The position numbers and the translations under genes were made by a program. 44,539 nt of DNA, from IMG/VR virus record IMGVR_UViG_3300020202_000114, positions 1 to 44,539 of that record. One strand, 5' to 3'. The notes below the pieces were generated by a model. The model did not search any database. It saw only the letters and a list, made by a program, of their open reading frames with translations, and was not told where the DNA came from. Of this stretch, positions 1-6,762 are shown in pieces (the stretch's first letter is position 1; every line of letters starts with the position of its first letter). The DNA is from a virus.

Positions 1-99
1 TTCAGAATGTGCAAAGGACACGATGCTGACTGCTCTTGCGCTTCAAGGCTTGCTGATCGCGCCCTCACCTGGTTCCACGAACGGGAGAAGAGGAAATGA
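1..99 (+). CDS. C-terminal fragment of a small early protein (5' end missing)
   Basis: The frame is open from base 1 to a TGA at 97-99 and ends in ALTWFHEREKRK. The same 12-residue tail ends the 236-residue protein at 43496-44206, but the residues before it (CKGHDADCSCASRLADR) differ. This is therefore the tail of a different version of the gene at the same locus. The stop overlaps the ATG of the ASCH gene. Function is unknown. Confidence 0.55.
   Translation, partial: FRMCKGHDADCSCASRLADRALTWFHEREKRK
60..99 (+). repeat. 40-bp direct repeat, copy 1 (pair at 44167-44206)
   Basis: Forty identical bases encode the end of the upstream protein, the ribosome-binding sequence GGGAGAAGAGG and the overlapping ATGA. 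After it the two copies lead into different genes: ASCH here and a 77-codon gene at 44203. It marks the left border of an exchanged cassette. Confidence 0.85.
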
Positions 100-680
100 A
101 GGAACGCCCCATCTTATTCAGCGCCCCAATGGTCCGAGCCATCCTCGAAGGACGGAAGACGCAGACGCGGAGGGTTGTAAAAATATCGAATCCAGAAAAT
201 GCCATGCGGGTCGAGTTCTCATCGACGGATTTTGGCGTTTACCGATTTGACCTTTATTTTCCAACGCACGTCCGAAGCGAGACTTTTCCATGCCCCTACG
301 GCCAACCCGGAGATCGGCTTTGGGTGAGGGAGACTTGGCGTGACGGAATTTACGATGGTCCAATTTACCGTGCGGATGCTTGCAAAGTCACCGATGAACA
401 GCTTGAAGGGACTTGGAAGCCTTCAATTTTCATGCCCCGCTGGGCCTCCCGCATCACGCTCGAAATAACCGACGTGCGTGTGGAGAGGTTGCAGGAGATC
501 AGCGAAGAAGACGCAAAGGCGGAGGGGGTTCTCCGCTCTGGGCAAACCTTCAGACAAAGTTTCAATGATCTATGGGGAACCATCCACGCCGCCGACGGCC
601 CCAACGGATGGAGCGCTGATCCTTGGGTTTGGGTAATCGAATTTAAACAAATCGCACACACACGGGAGAAGAAGGGATGA
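96..680 (+). CDS. ASCH-domain protein
   Basis: This 194-residue protein matches the pattern of ASCH (PUA-like beta-barrel) proteins common in phages. It starts with KERPILFSAPMVRAILEGRK, then has QPGDRLWVRETW (about residues 69-80) and SIFMPRWASRITLEITDVRV, and ends in WVWVIEF. ASCH proteins are thought to bind RNA or modified nucleotides; no catalytic role is shown here. The start overlaps the previous stop (ATGA) behind GGGAGAAGAGG. Its last residues (AHTREKKG) are shared with the otherwise unrelated protein at 44203-44436. It occurs only on the alternative end branch, so it is probably a variable cassette. Confidence 0.85.
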   Translation: MKERPILFSAPMVRAILEGRKTQTRRVVKISNPENAMRVEFSSTDFGVYRFDLYFPTHVRSETFPCPYGQPGDRLWVRETWRDGIYDGPIYRADACKVTDEQLEGTWKPSIFMPRWASRITLEITDVRVERLQEISEEDAKAEGVLRSGQTFRQSFNDLWGTIHAADGPNGWSADPWVWVIEFKQIAHTREKKG

Positions 681-783
681 GTGAGCACCTTAAAAAGGAA
701 GTCATTCAAAACTACGAAGCTTACGGATGCGTCAAATGCCAGCGATGGCACTATGACGATGAAGACGTTTACTACGAGCATAT
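657..783 (+). repeat. 127-bp exact direct repeat, internal copy (pair at 44413-44539)
   Basis: These bases are identical to the last 127 bases of the window. One base before the match, A656 corresponds to G44412, and a few bases further back the sequences are unrelated. A length of exactly 127 is a common assembler k-mer, so this is best read as circular closure onto an internal position, not as a biological terminal repeat. Confidence 0.85.
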
Positions 784-877
784 CTGGAATCAATCCAAGC
801 ATGGAATAAGGACAGTATCGAGGGAAGAGAGGTTTATCAATTTTCTTTCGGATATGCGCGATGAGCTATCAAAGTAA
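677..877 (+). CDS. Small early protein with one CxxC
   Basis: Sixty-six residues, acidic and aromatic, with one Cys pair (CVKC, residues 18-21) and an HYDDEDVYYEH stretch. It follows AGAAGAAGGG and overlaps the previous stop (ATGA). One Cys pair could ligate metal only together with nearby His or by dimerisation. I do not recognise the family. Confidence 0.7.
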   Translation: MSEHLKKEVIQNYEAYGCVKCQRWHYDDEDVYYEHIWNQSKHGIRTVSREERFINFLSDMRDELSK

Positions 878-1055
878 AAGAGACGACCTATCCAATTTCA
901 AGGCCCGTGGAGGTGATAAGGGTAAGACCATAAACCTCCAAACTCCTCAGTTCTGCGATGAGTGCCGGAACGAAACAAGAACGAAGGTTTATCTGGACCA
1001 TTACGGATTCGGAAGTCATTTAAAGGTCTGCATTATTTGTGAGATTCCAAGATGA
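861..1055 (+). CDS. Small CxxC-pair protein
   Basis: Sixty-four residues with two Cys pairs, CDEC and CIIC near the C-terminus, the pattern of a zinc ribbon. It overlaps the upstream gene by 17 bases with no strong ribosome-binding site, which suggests translational coupling. The target is unknown. Confidence 0.6.
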   Translation: MSYQSKRDDLSNFKARGGDKGKTINLQTPQFCDECRNETRTKVYLDHYGFGSHLKVCIICEIPR

Positions 1056-1091
1056 CCGCGCACACCACGCATGGAAAGGAGAGGGGAATAG

Positions 1092-1313
1092 ATGGCTAGG
1101 AAATACGAGCTTAAGAGTGAATATTGCCCTCCTATAGATACATGCCGGGTTATTCAGGTGATTGAGACCTGTACGGAAAGGCGTGGCTCTGGAGTGGAAG
1201 GTGACCCAATTCGTGTTGTAACGACATACTGGACTTTAGACGGCAAGTTTATATGTGAAATTGATCCGTGCATGAAAAAGAATGATCGCGCGCACTCAAA
1301 GGAGAGGGGATGA
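1092..1313 (+). CDS. Hypothetical early protein
   Basis: Seventy-three residues starting at an ATG about 10 bases after GGAGAGGGG. It has scattered cysteines but no clear CxxC pairs. The C-terminal codons (RAHSKERG) run through a CGCGCAC motif and the next gene's ribosome-binding site. The upstream 36-base gap also carries CGCGCAC. Family not recognised. Confidence 0.65.
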   Translation: MARKYELKSEYCPPIDTCRVIQVIETCTERRGSGVEGDPIRVVTTYWTLDGKFICEIDPCMKKNDRAHSKERG

Positions 1314-1729
1314 GACCTTTAAAGGTTAGAGCTTGGAACAACGGAAAGATGCTTTATCCGGATGGAATTTTTTTTAATCCGGTAAAACCATCGCATATTC
1401 GCCTTTATTTTGGAAATCCAGAACCAGGCGTTGAATATCGAAGTGCCCCATACAACTTAAATGAACCCACAATTATCATGCAATTCACCGGCCTCCACGA
1501 CAAGAACGGTAAGGAAATCTACGAAGGGGATATTCTTGGGTGCGGTGGGAAGAAGCCCTACGAATACATCCATGAAGTAAAACTGATCGTGAATGACTCG
1601 AATATCCGTTACGACTACGGTTACTCACACGAGCACAACTTCCCGGCACCGCATTGGGTAGAAATCATCGGGAATATTCACGAAAACCCAGAACTTCTCG
1701 CGCACCCAACCCCAAAGGAGCGGAGATGA
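1310..1729 (+). CDS. YopX-family protein
   Basis: The 139 residues show the YopX pattern: KVRAWNNGKM at the start, IMQFTGLHDKNGKEIYEGDI in the middle (about residues 56-75) and VEIIGNIHENPELL near the end. YopX proteins are widespread in phages and prophages and their role is unknown. The start overlaps the previous stop (ATGA) after AAAGGAGAGGGG. The last codons again carry CGCGCAC followed by the next gene's ribosome-binding site. Confidence 0.9.
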   Translation: MRPLKVRAWNNGKMLYPDGIFFNPVKPSHIRLYFGNPEPGVEYRSAPYNLNEPTIIMQFTGLHDKNGKEIYEGDILGCGGKKPYEYIHEVKLIVNDSNIRYDYGYSHEHNFPAPHWVEIIGNIHENPELLAHPTPKERR

Positions 1730-1884
1730 GTAACGCTGACCTTTGCTTGGAGTGCGGCCAGGCAACGATTTCAACCGGAGGCATTGGCTGTATCTGCAAC
1801 AAGGTTGAATGTTCTTGTGGGGCATTGGTTGATAAGGTTTCGGGGCTTTGTACGAAATGCTGGAATACAAAGGAGCGGAGATGA
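1726..1884 (+). CDS. 52-residue Cys-rich microprotein
   Basis: The start is set by AAAGGAGCGGAG directly before ATG and an ATGA overlap. Eight cysteines are arranged as CLEC, CIC, CSC and CTKC, which suggests one or two zinc-ribbon sites. Its stop overlaps the next start behind an identical AAAGGAGCGGAG, so the two junctions look duplicated. Confidence 0.65.
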   Translation: MSNADLCLECGQATISTGGIGCICNKVECSCGALVDKVSGLCTKCWNTKERR

Positions 1885-2684
1885 CGACATGCACTAAATG
1901 TGGAAGCTCAGATGACTTCCTCCATACTTGCGTTAAATGTAAGCCGAATATTTACGATGAGCTTGCCGCCCTGAGGGAGGAGTGCGCGAGGTTGAAGAAG
2001 GCCAATGAGCTGTATGAGAAGCAGCTCACGGACATTGGTTATGAAGCGGCGTTTCCAAAGAACATCATTTTCTACGATGACGGCACAGAGCGAGAGATTG
2101 AATGGGTTACTGGCGACGGCCCTGAATACAATAGCCCTTCTTGTTGGGTGACAACGGATAAGTCTCAGGAACTTTCAGAACTACGCGCACAGCTCGAAGC
2201 TGAGAAAGATGACAACGAAATATTGGCTCAGATTAGCGAGATTCTTGTTGGTTATCGGGAAGGAAGCCATAAAGACATTCTCGCTGGACTTAGAGAACTG
2301 AAGGAAGAAAATCAACGTCTCAACGATCTAAACCGTCAAGAAGTCTCAGAGAAAATCGAGCCATTCAAGAAAGCGTGGGAAGAAGAACTCTCCACCCACC
2401 GCGTACTCATCTCAAGGCTTACGCAGGCGTTGGAGAAGATAGCGAAGGATTACGAAGAGTCTGGTTGCATGGATTGCACGACTGGACGCGAAGCAAAGGA
2501 CGCCCTCCAATCCTCGCGCACATCTCACCTACTGGAAAGAGATAAGGCTAAGGACGAAGTAATTGAAGCGGCGAGAAAGCTTATGGGAGATAAGGGGCCA
2601 GCGCATGATATTGAGTATTCGTCTGAATATTCAGCGCTTGACGACGCCCTCCACCGACTCGACGGGTGCCGGGAGGGGAAGTGA
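1881..2684 (+). CDS. Coiled-coil protein with N-terminal Cys pairs
   Basis: 267 residues. The N-terminus carries CTKC and CVKC pairs (a probable zinc ribbon). It is followed by long charged helices rich in Glu, Lys and Leu (about residues 25-55, 105-170 and 175-250), consistent with coiled coil. AAAGGAGCGGAG precedes the ATG, and an in-frame ATG 33 bases upstream has no such site. It may be a scaffold or adaptor protein; function is unknown. Confidence 0.7.
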   Translation: MTTCTKCGSSDDFLHTCVKCKPNIYDELAALREECARLKKANELYEKQLTDIGYEAAFPKNIIFYDDGTEREIEWVTGDGPEYNSPSCWVTTDKSQELSELRAQLEAEKDDNEILAQISEILVGYREGSHKDILAGLRELKEENQRLNDLNRQEVSEKIEPFKKAWEEELSTHRVLISRLTQALEKIAKDYEESGCMDCTTGREAKDALQSSRTSHLLERDKAKDEVIEAARKLMGDKGPAHDIEYSSEYSALDDALHRLDGCREGK

Positions 2685-2914
2685 GCGCACACCCTGATTT
2701 TAAGAAGAGAGCGGAAGAAACGATGCAGGCTTACATCGACTCTCACGGAGACAAAGGAGAAATAGCCAAAGCCCTCCTCCAAGCCTATAGAGAAGGTCTT
2801 GAGTGCGCGCAAAAGATTGCTGAGAAAGAATCCAAAAGCCCATGTGAGGCGATTTGCCATTGCGCTGAGGAAGTCGCGCACACCATCCGCTCAGAATCCG
2901 CACGACTAGGATAG
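2681..2914 (+). CDS. Small helical early protein
   Basis: About 77 residues from a GTG that overlaps the previous stop (GTGA) just after GGGAGGGG. A GTG 15 bases upstream is an alternative start. The body is predicted helical (FKKRAEETMQAYIDSH, ALLQAYREGLECAQKIAEKE). Two GTGCGCG/CGCGCAC sites lie inside it. Family not recognised. Confidence 0.6.
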   Translation: MSAHPDFKKRAEETMQAYIDSHGDKGEIAKALLQAYREGLECAQKIAEKESKSPCEAICHCAEEVAHTIRSESARLG

Positions 2915-2918
2915 TCTG

Positions 2919-3197
2919 ATGGAATCTAAAAGAAAGTATTTTAAATGTGGGTGTGGCCATGCGGTTTTAGAAATCGACCAATGGAGTGATGCCACACACC
3001 CACAAATTTATTTAGGATTTTTTGAGATCGGATTAAACAAGGACAATCGTTACGGGTGGAAGGAGCGATTAAGACACGCTTGGTATGTGATCAAAACCGG
3101 GAGAGCCTTCGCTGATTCTGTTGTCCTTGAAGTTAGCGAAGCAGAAGCTCTCGGCAAGGCTCTGCTGGAATCAACACTATCAGGAGACTCTAAATGA
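2919..3197 (+). CDS. Phage hypothetical protein with CGCGH motif
   Basis: Ninety-two residues. The N-terminal YFKCGCGHAVLEI looks like a metal-binding strand. The centre has RLRHAWYVIKTGRAFADSVVL and then an acidic helix, a pattern I associate with small conserved phage proteins of unknown role. It ends in ATGA with the next gene. Confidence 0.7.
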   Translation: MESKRKYFKCGCGHAVLEIDQWSDATHPQIYLGFFEIGLNKDNRYGWKERLRHAWYVIKTGRAFADSVVLEVSEAEALGKALLESTLSGDSK

Positions 3198-3373
3198 ACT
3201 GCCCAGAGTGCAGTAAACAAATGATTGGTGTTGAGTATTGGTACGGACACCCACAACGATACGACGGAATTAGTGAGTGGTTATGCGAAGGCTGCACTAT
3301 CCGCATTGGTCGGTGGTCAAAAAAGAGATTAGCGGATGGTGAGTCCGAGATTCGTTATGGGGGTGCGGCGTGA
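3194..3373 (+). CDS. 59-residue zinc-ribbon-like phage protein
   Basis: Starts at ATGA overlapping the previous stop. Cys pairs CPEC and CEGC flank GVEYWYGHPQRYDGISEW, followed by IRIGRWS. This arrangement of a Cys pair, a Tyr/Asp/Gly stretch, a second Cys pair and RxGRW recurs in small phage proteins of unknown function. A single zinc site is likely. Confidence 0.65.
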   Translation: MNCPECSKQMIGVEYWYGHPQRYDGISEWLCEGCTIRIGRWSKKRLADGESEIRYGGAA

Positions 3374-3576
3374 AAAAGAAATCGTTTAAGAATCTGCTAA
3401 AGAGCATCGATCAGGCGAGGGGAGGGCAGGTGAAGAAAAAGAAATGGAAAGGCTCAATCAAGCTCGACGCAACCAAGATAGGTCAAGAAGTGATTCGGAT
3501 TGTACTCGAAGAGATTTTAAAGAGACCTGTGGTTATTCATAGAAGGAAAGTTAAGACGAAGGTGGGTGCGCGATGA
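3370..3576 (+). CDS. Basic small protein
   Basis: Sixty-eight residues, very Lys-rich (KKKSFKNLLK, VKKKKWKG, RRKVKTKVG), starting at a GTG that overlaps the previous stop. The charge suggests nucleic-acid binding. The last codons contain GTGCGCG, which lies directly against the ATG of the next gene. Confidence 0.6.
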   Translation: MKKKSFKNLLKSIDQARGGQVKKKKWKGSIKLDATKIGQEVIRIVLEEILKRPVVIHRRKVKTKVGAR

Positions 3577-3662
3577 ATAAGTGGGTATTTGAAAGGATGT
3601 TTTTCGTGTTGGCGGTAGTTTACTGCGTCATTGGTGCGTTTATTTATTTTACGCACTCATGA
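3573..3662 (+). CDS. 29-residue single-pass membrane protein
   Basis: MNKWVFERMFFVLAVVYCVI and GAFIYFTHS form one hydrophobic segment (about residues 9-26). The ATG follows GTGCGCG without a gap and overlaps the previous stop (ATGA). The stop overlaps the next start. The tight overlaps on both sides support real translation. Confidence 0.6.
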   Translation: MNKWVFERMFFVLAVVYCVIGAFIYFTHS

Positions 3663-3799
3663 CGAAGTTCTTGGTGTGCGCGAAGTGCGGGGATCATTTG
3701 GTCGAGAACATCTTCACGAATTCTCGCGCACCCAAAGAACTCTGTGACAGGTGCTATAAAATAAAATCAGAAGAGAATATAGCGGAACTAGAGGGGTGA
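3659..3799 (+). CDS. 46-residue zinc-ribbon microprotein
   Basis: Two Cys pairs, CAKC (residues 7-10) and CDRC (29-32), 18 residues apart, form a standard four-Cys zinc ribbon. It overlaps both neighbours. Both orientations of the GTGCGCG motif occur within its codons. Confidence 0.65.
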   Translation: MTKFLVCAKCGDHLVENIFTNSRAPKELCDRCYKIKSEENIAELEG

Positions 3800-4011
3800 A
3801 GTGCTCCCATGACTATTGTAAAAGAATTGGTGAGGTTTGGGGATGTATTTATTGTGGAGAAGTTCCGGCGAGAATATGGGTTGATCGGCTCAAACCAAAT
3901 AAAAAAGTGTGTGGAAAAAGGAGCTTTACTCAAGCACCTCTGGAGAATGAAATAAACATAAGGACACCCCTTGGCACTCTACATAAAAAACGACCCTCTA
4001 CGGCCTTATGA
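3796..4011 (+). CDS. Cys/His small protein
   Basis: 71 residues from a GTG overlapping the previous stop. CSHDYC and CIYC could bind one zinc ion. The second half overlaps the next gene by 41 bases and looks less protein-like, so the 3' portion is uncertain. Confidence 0.5.
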   Translation: MKCSHDYCKRIGEVWGCIYCGEVPARIWVDRLKPNKKVCGKRSFTQAPLENEINIRTPLGTLHKKRPSTAL

Positions 4012-4261
4012 ACTGGCAAAGAAACAAATCGAGGAAGAAAGACGAAAGCTCGTAAGTGAAGCAGACAAAAGAAAGGTAATCGAAGATAGGATCGAGAAAG
4101 AATTGAAGTTGAGGCGTGACGAAGACGTTCAGATTTTGAAGGAAATGAAGGGCAGTAAGACGTATACGAGGCACGAAGGACAGATCAACGTCCAGAAGTT
4201 CATCATCGAAAGCGAGCTTCAGAATTTGTTCGGAGACACAACGACTTCACTTGGAGAGTAA
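3971..4261 (+). CDS. Charged helical protein
   Basis: 96 residues from a TTG six bases after AAGGA. ELAKKQIEEERRKLVSEADK and VIEDRIEKELKLRRDEDV form a long charged helix, probably coiled coil. The C-terminus (FIIESELQNLFGD) is less charged. An in-frame ATG start is absent. Function unknown. Confidence 0.6.
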   Translation: MALYIKNDPLRPYELAKKQIEEERRKLVSEADKRKVIEDRIEKELKLRRDEDVQILKEMKGSKTYTRHEGQINVQKFIIESELQNLFGDTTTSLGE

Positions 4262-4333
4262 ATGCTAAACAAATTTAGATGGTTCTTGATTCGACTTCTT
4301 TTTCACCTTATTCCTAAAGAGAAAAAGCGCTAA
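4262..4333 (+). CDS. 23-residue basic hydrophobic peptide
   Basis: The ATG follows the previous TAA directly. The product MLNKFRWFLIRLLFHLIPKE plus KKR is amphipathic and basic. It is the last rightward gene and overlaps the stop of the leftward phosphoesterase gene tail to tail by four bases. Small size keeps confidence low. Confidence 0.4.
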   Translation: MLNKFRWFLIRLLFHLIPKEKKR

Positions 4334-5073
4334 CGGTACTCAACTCCCGCCTGAGTAATAAACCTGCCTTCGGGACTTACTAATTGGATTCCAAAAGAGA
4401 AATTCCCCGAATCCTTAATATTCGCATAGAAAAATCCGTTACACCATTTCGTAGACTTGCCGTGTAGGTAAGGCGCCTGGAGCTTCGCGTAGCAGGGGAC
4501 TTGAACGGCTACATGCCTTTCTTTGGCGTCTATAAACGAGAAATTGGGCGCAATCTCGGCTGAGTGGAAGTGCCCGAAGACAACGTTTCTTTGGCAGCGC
4601 ATGACCGCTTGAGTGGCTGGGTGAGAGGTGCCGAACTGGTCGCCGTGGCAGAAGTAGAGCTTGCCTAGTTTGTAGAAGGCTCCGTACGGCTGCATTTCAA
4701 CGCCATACTTCTTAAAGTCGCAGAGAACATCCACGGTGATCTTTTTCATTTGCGGGTACTTCTGCGAGAACTGCACCGCCCACTGCTCGTGGTTGCCTTG
4801 GACGTAAACAAATTTAGCCTTTGGCATGGCTTTTCTGAGTTGGGCAAGTTGTGCGCGGAAACACGCGGCATCAGCTTCTAACTCCATCCGAACTTGATTA
4901 AAGCCTTTGTTTTTAAAGTTCTCGTCGTTCCAGTGGGAAATACAGCCGAAGTCTACGTTGTCGCCACCGAAACCAAAAACATTTATTTTCTGGTCAACGC
5001 AATACTTGATGAGAGGTTCGAGTGGGATGTTGTGGGGACTGTGTGAATCGTAAAGCCAGACGGTTTTTATCAA
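4330..5073 (-). CDS. Calcineurin-like metallophosphoesterase
   Basis: 247 residues with the metal-ligand blocks of the family in order: DSH (9-11), GGDN (36-39), GNHEQW (93-98), HGD (143-145) and GHFH (167-170). Such enzymes use two metal ions to hydrolyse phosphomono- or phosphodiesters, including nucleic acids and nucleotides. The substrate cannot be told from sequence. It is the last gene of the leftward operon and overlaps its upstream neighbour by four bases (ATGA). Confidence 0.9.
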   Translation of the reverse strand: MIKTVWLYDSHSPHNIPLEPLIKYCVDQKINVFGFGGDNVDFGCISHWNDENFKNKGFNQVRMELEADAACFRAQLAQLRKAMPKAKFVYVQGNHEQWAVQFSQKYPQMKKITVDVLCDFKKYGVEMQPYGAFYKLGKLYFCHGDQFGTSHPATQAVMRCQRNVVFGHFHSAEIAPNFSFIDAKERHVAVQVPCYAKLQAPYLHGKSTKWCNGFFYANIKDSGNFSFGIQLVSPEGRFITQAGVEYR

Positions 5074-5219
5074 AGGTCTCGGATCAGCTTTTTAATCCTT
5101 TTGAACTTATCGCGCACCTCGTGAGACTTCATTGATTCGTATATCTGATTATCCATATCGTTTAACAAATCAATGATCTCGTAGGTTTTGATGCGTTTCT
5201 TCTTCGACTCCTCTACCAT
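5070..5219 (-). CDS. Small charged protein
   Basis: About 49 residues (VEESKKKRIKTYEIIDLL near the N-terminus), helical and basic. GGAGACAAG lies upstream of this ATG with a rather long spacer. An earlier ATG at 5276 would add 19 residues and overlap the upstream membrane gene but has no clear ribosome-binding site. Function unknown. Confidence 0.55.
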   Translation of the reverse strand: MVEESKKKRIKTYEIIDLLNDMDNQIYESMKSHEVRDKFKRIKKLIRDL

Positions 5220-5253
5220 GGGTGCGCTTGTCTCCAAAAGTGTCTGTACGGGG

Positions 5254-5706
5254 CTAGAAACGCAAGAGATTGGCATAATAGAACGTTCGTTCGATAAAGA
5301 GTGCGCCGATTAAGAAGCCTTGGACGATTTCGACATACTTCCAGTCTAGGCGGTACTCATTCTCACCGTTATTGGACCAGTAGGTGCCGAGTAGCCACCA
5401 AAGTCCTAGCACCCAAGCCCATACGCCTGACATGGCAATAAAGCAGGCGGTTTGAGCCATTCCGTAGCATGCCACGTCGTCCCAATCGCGCTCTTCCACC
5501 TCGTCGAGGTTAAAGTGGAGGATCGCACTCAGAATAACCATCTCAAACCAAAAGCCTGTCAGGAGTGCGCCGATAAGTGGTAGGACGTAACGCCTTAGCC
5601 ACTTATGGCCCTTCTTAAACGGCCAAATGTCTCCTCCTCCGGCACGATATAGATAGCCAGAGATTGGAATGACTAGCCAATATTGAAGAGATTGATAAGG
5701 CTCCAT
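5254..5706 (-). CDS. Polytopic membrane protein
   Basis: 150 residues with about four hydrophobic segments: near residues 38-62 (YVLPLIGALLTGFWFEMVIL), 80-100 (ACYGMAQTACFIAMSGVWAW), 100-112 and 128-148. Many Trp residues sit at the interfaces. It lies among other small membrane genes at the end of the late operon, where a holin or membrane-remodelling role would fit, but no holin family is recognisable. Confidence 0.7.
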   Translation of the reverse strand: MEPYQSLQYWLVIPISGYLYRAGGGDIWPFKKGHKWLRRYVLPLIGALLTGFWFEMVILSAILHFNLDEVEERDWDDVACYGMAQTACFIAMSGVWAWVLGLWWLLGTYWSNNGENEYRLDWKYVEIVQGFLIGALFIERTFYYANLLRF

Positions 5707-5927
5707 GTCTTCTTTTCGTTTTGGTCGTGCGAGTCGGTTTTGTTGATGGTGCCAGCGTTGGTTTCGATACGTTCGTCAGTTGTGTGGCTTGGGCGTATCG
5801 TCTTAAGGACGCAGTACCCCAGACCCAGAATTACGGCCATACAGAACATGAGCACAATCGCCTTTGCGTACGTCCTACCGTCAACGAATCCCAGGAAGAA
5901 CTTCTTCCAGCTCCAGGGTTCAGCCAT
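5673..5927 (-). CDS. Single-pass membrane protein
   Basis: 84 residues. The N-terminus MAEPWSWKKFFLGFVDGRTY leads into a transmembrane helix (AIVLMFCMAVILGLGYCVL, about 23-41), then a polar tail rich in Thr, Asp and Lys. The topology could suit an inner-membrane spanin or holin accessory. That is inference from size and neighbours only. Confidence 0.65.
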   Translation of the reverse strand: MAEPWSWKKFFLGFVDGRTYAKAIVLMFCMAVILGLGYCVLKTIRPSHTTDERIETNAGTINKTDSHDQNEKKTWSLINLFNIG

Positions 5928-6021
5928 TTTTGCGCTCTAGCTTGGCGATCTGAGCTTTGATAAAATCCGCAAGAAAAACTCCAACACCGAAACAAACGAA
6001 TCCGAATAGAATTAGCTTCAT
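5920..6021 (-). CDS. 33-residue single-pass membrane protein
   Basis: MKLILFGFVCFGVGVFLADF followed by IKAQIAKLERKNG. A short hydrophobic helix precedes a charged C-terminus. AAGGAT lies six bases before the ATG, and the stop overlaps the next start by eight bases. Possible small lysis or membrane accessory protein. Confidence 0.55.
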   Translation of the reverse strand: MKLILFGFVCFGVGVFLADFIKAQIAKLERKNG

Positions 6022-6025
6022 TTTT

Positions 6026-6325
6026 TTATCCTTGTATGGCTTTCAGTATGTTAATGACGGCAGGGGAAATAACCGTGACAAAAACCCCCGCAATTAAAAG
6101 AAACAGAACACCGAATCGGAGATTGTCTGCATTTTCATGCTTATCCATATCCTTTCGGATGTTTTCCAACCTTAAGACTTTCTCTCGGTATGCGCGAGAC
6201 TCAATGATATGAGCTTTAAATTCTTGACGATCTTCTTCAATAAATCCACGGATGTACTGAACGTCTCTAACGACTTCAGTGAGTTCTCGGACGGCGTTAT
6301 CAAGTTTTCGTTCAAGATTCTCCAA
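6026..6325 (-). CDS. Coiled-coil protein with C-terminal membrane anchor
   Basis: 99 residues from a TTG preceded by GAGGAAGTG. Residues 1-68 are heptad-like helix (LERKLDNAVRELTEVVRDVQ onward). Residues 71-92 are one transmembrane segment (FGVLFLLIAGVFVTVISPAV). Tail-anchored coiled coils near lysis genes can be spanin- or antiholin-like, but this is unproven. Confidence 0.65.
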   Translation of the reverse strand: MENLERKLDNAVRELTEVVRDVQYIRGFIEEDRQEFKAHIIESRAYREKVLRLENIRKDMDKHENADNLRFGVLFLLIAGVFVTVISPAVINILKAIQG

Positions 6326-6470
6326 CTGCTTTCACTTCCTCTTTTGATTTAACGGCTACTTGGTTATTGATTACTTGTAGGTCTTGCTGCAACTTTTGAA
6401 TCATTGCGAGCGTGTCGTAGGCTGCGGCTTTCAGTTCTACAACGCTCATTTCATCGAGCTTTTTAGTCAT
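6312..6470 (-). CDS. 52-residue helical protein
   Basis: MTKKLDEMSVVELKAAAYDT begins a largely helical peptide with Gln-rich heptads (IQKLQQDLQVINNQVAVK). The start overlaps the upstream stop as TAATG and its 3' end overlaps the next gene by 14 bases. Similar short helical proteins often sit next to fibre genes in phages. Confidence 0.6.
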   Translation of the reverse strand: MTKKLDEMSVVELKAAAYDTLAMIQKLQQDLQVINNQVAVKSKEEVKAVGES

Positions 6471-6754
6471 TAATCAGGGCTCCCATTTACGGTTCCGGTT
6501 AGTTTTCCGTCTGCGATAAGCTTATTTAGAACCCTCTTATGCAGAGAATTAGTCGAAAGGTTGGCTTTGTTTAGAAGCACCATAAGATCGGTTGCTTCTT
6601 GGCCCGTGTAATAAAATTCTCTGTACACACTCCCGTCACTTAACCTGATAAAAATAAGAGAACCTTCCCAATCAAACACAAGTTTCCTAACTTTGAAGAA
6701 TGTTGAGGTGCGCGGGTCTACTGCGAGAGGCGTAGTTAAATCAATCTGTTCCAT
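6470..6754 (-). CDS. Small late protein downstream of the fibre
   Basis: 94 residues with a beta-rich first half (FFKVRKLVFDWEGSLIFIRL, GSVYREFYYTG) and a helical second half. It follows the large fibre gene by eight bases and is coupled to the next gene by TAATG. It may be a fibre accessory or assembly protein; family not recognised. Confidence 0.65.
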   Translation of the reverse strand: MEQIDLTTPLAVDPRTSTFFKVRKLVFDWEGSLIFIRLSDGSVYREFYYTGQEATDLMVLLNKANLSTNSLHKRVLNKLIADGKLTGTVNGSPD

Positions 6755-6762
6755 TTGTCTCC

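Noticed and set aside
657-783. 127-bp terminal repeat as the physical end of the phage DNA
   Set aside because: The length equals a common assembler k-mer and the match is internal at the left side, so an assembly overlap explains it better.
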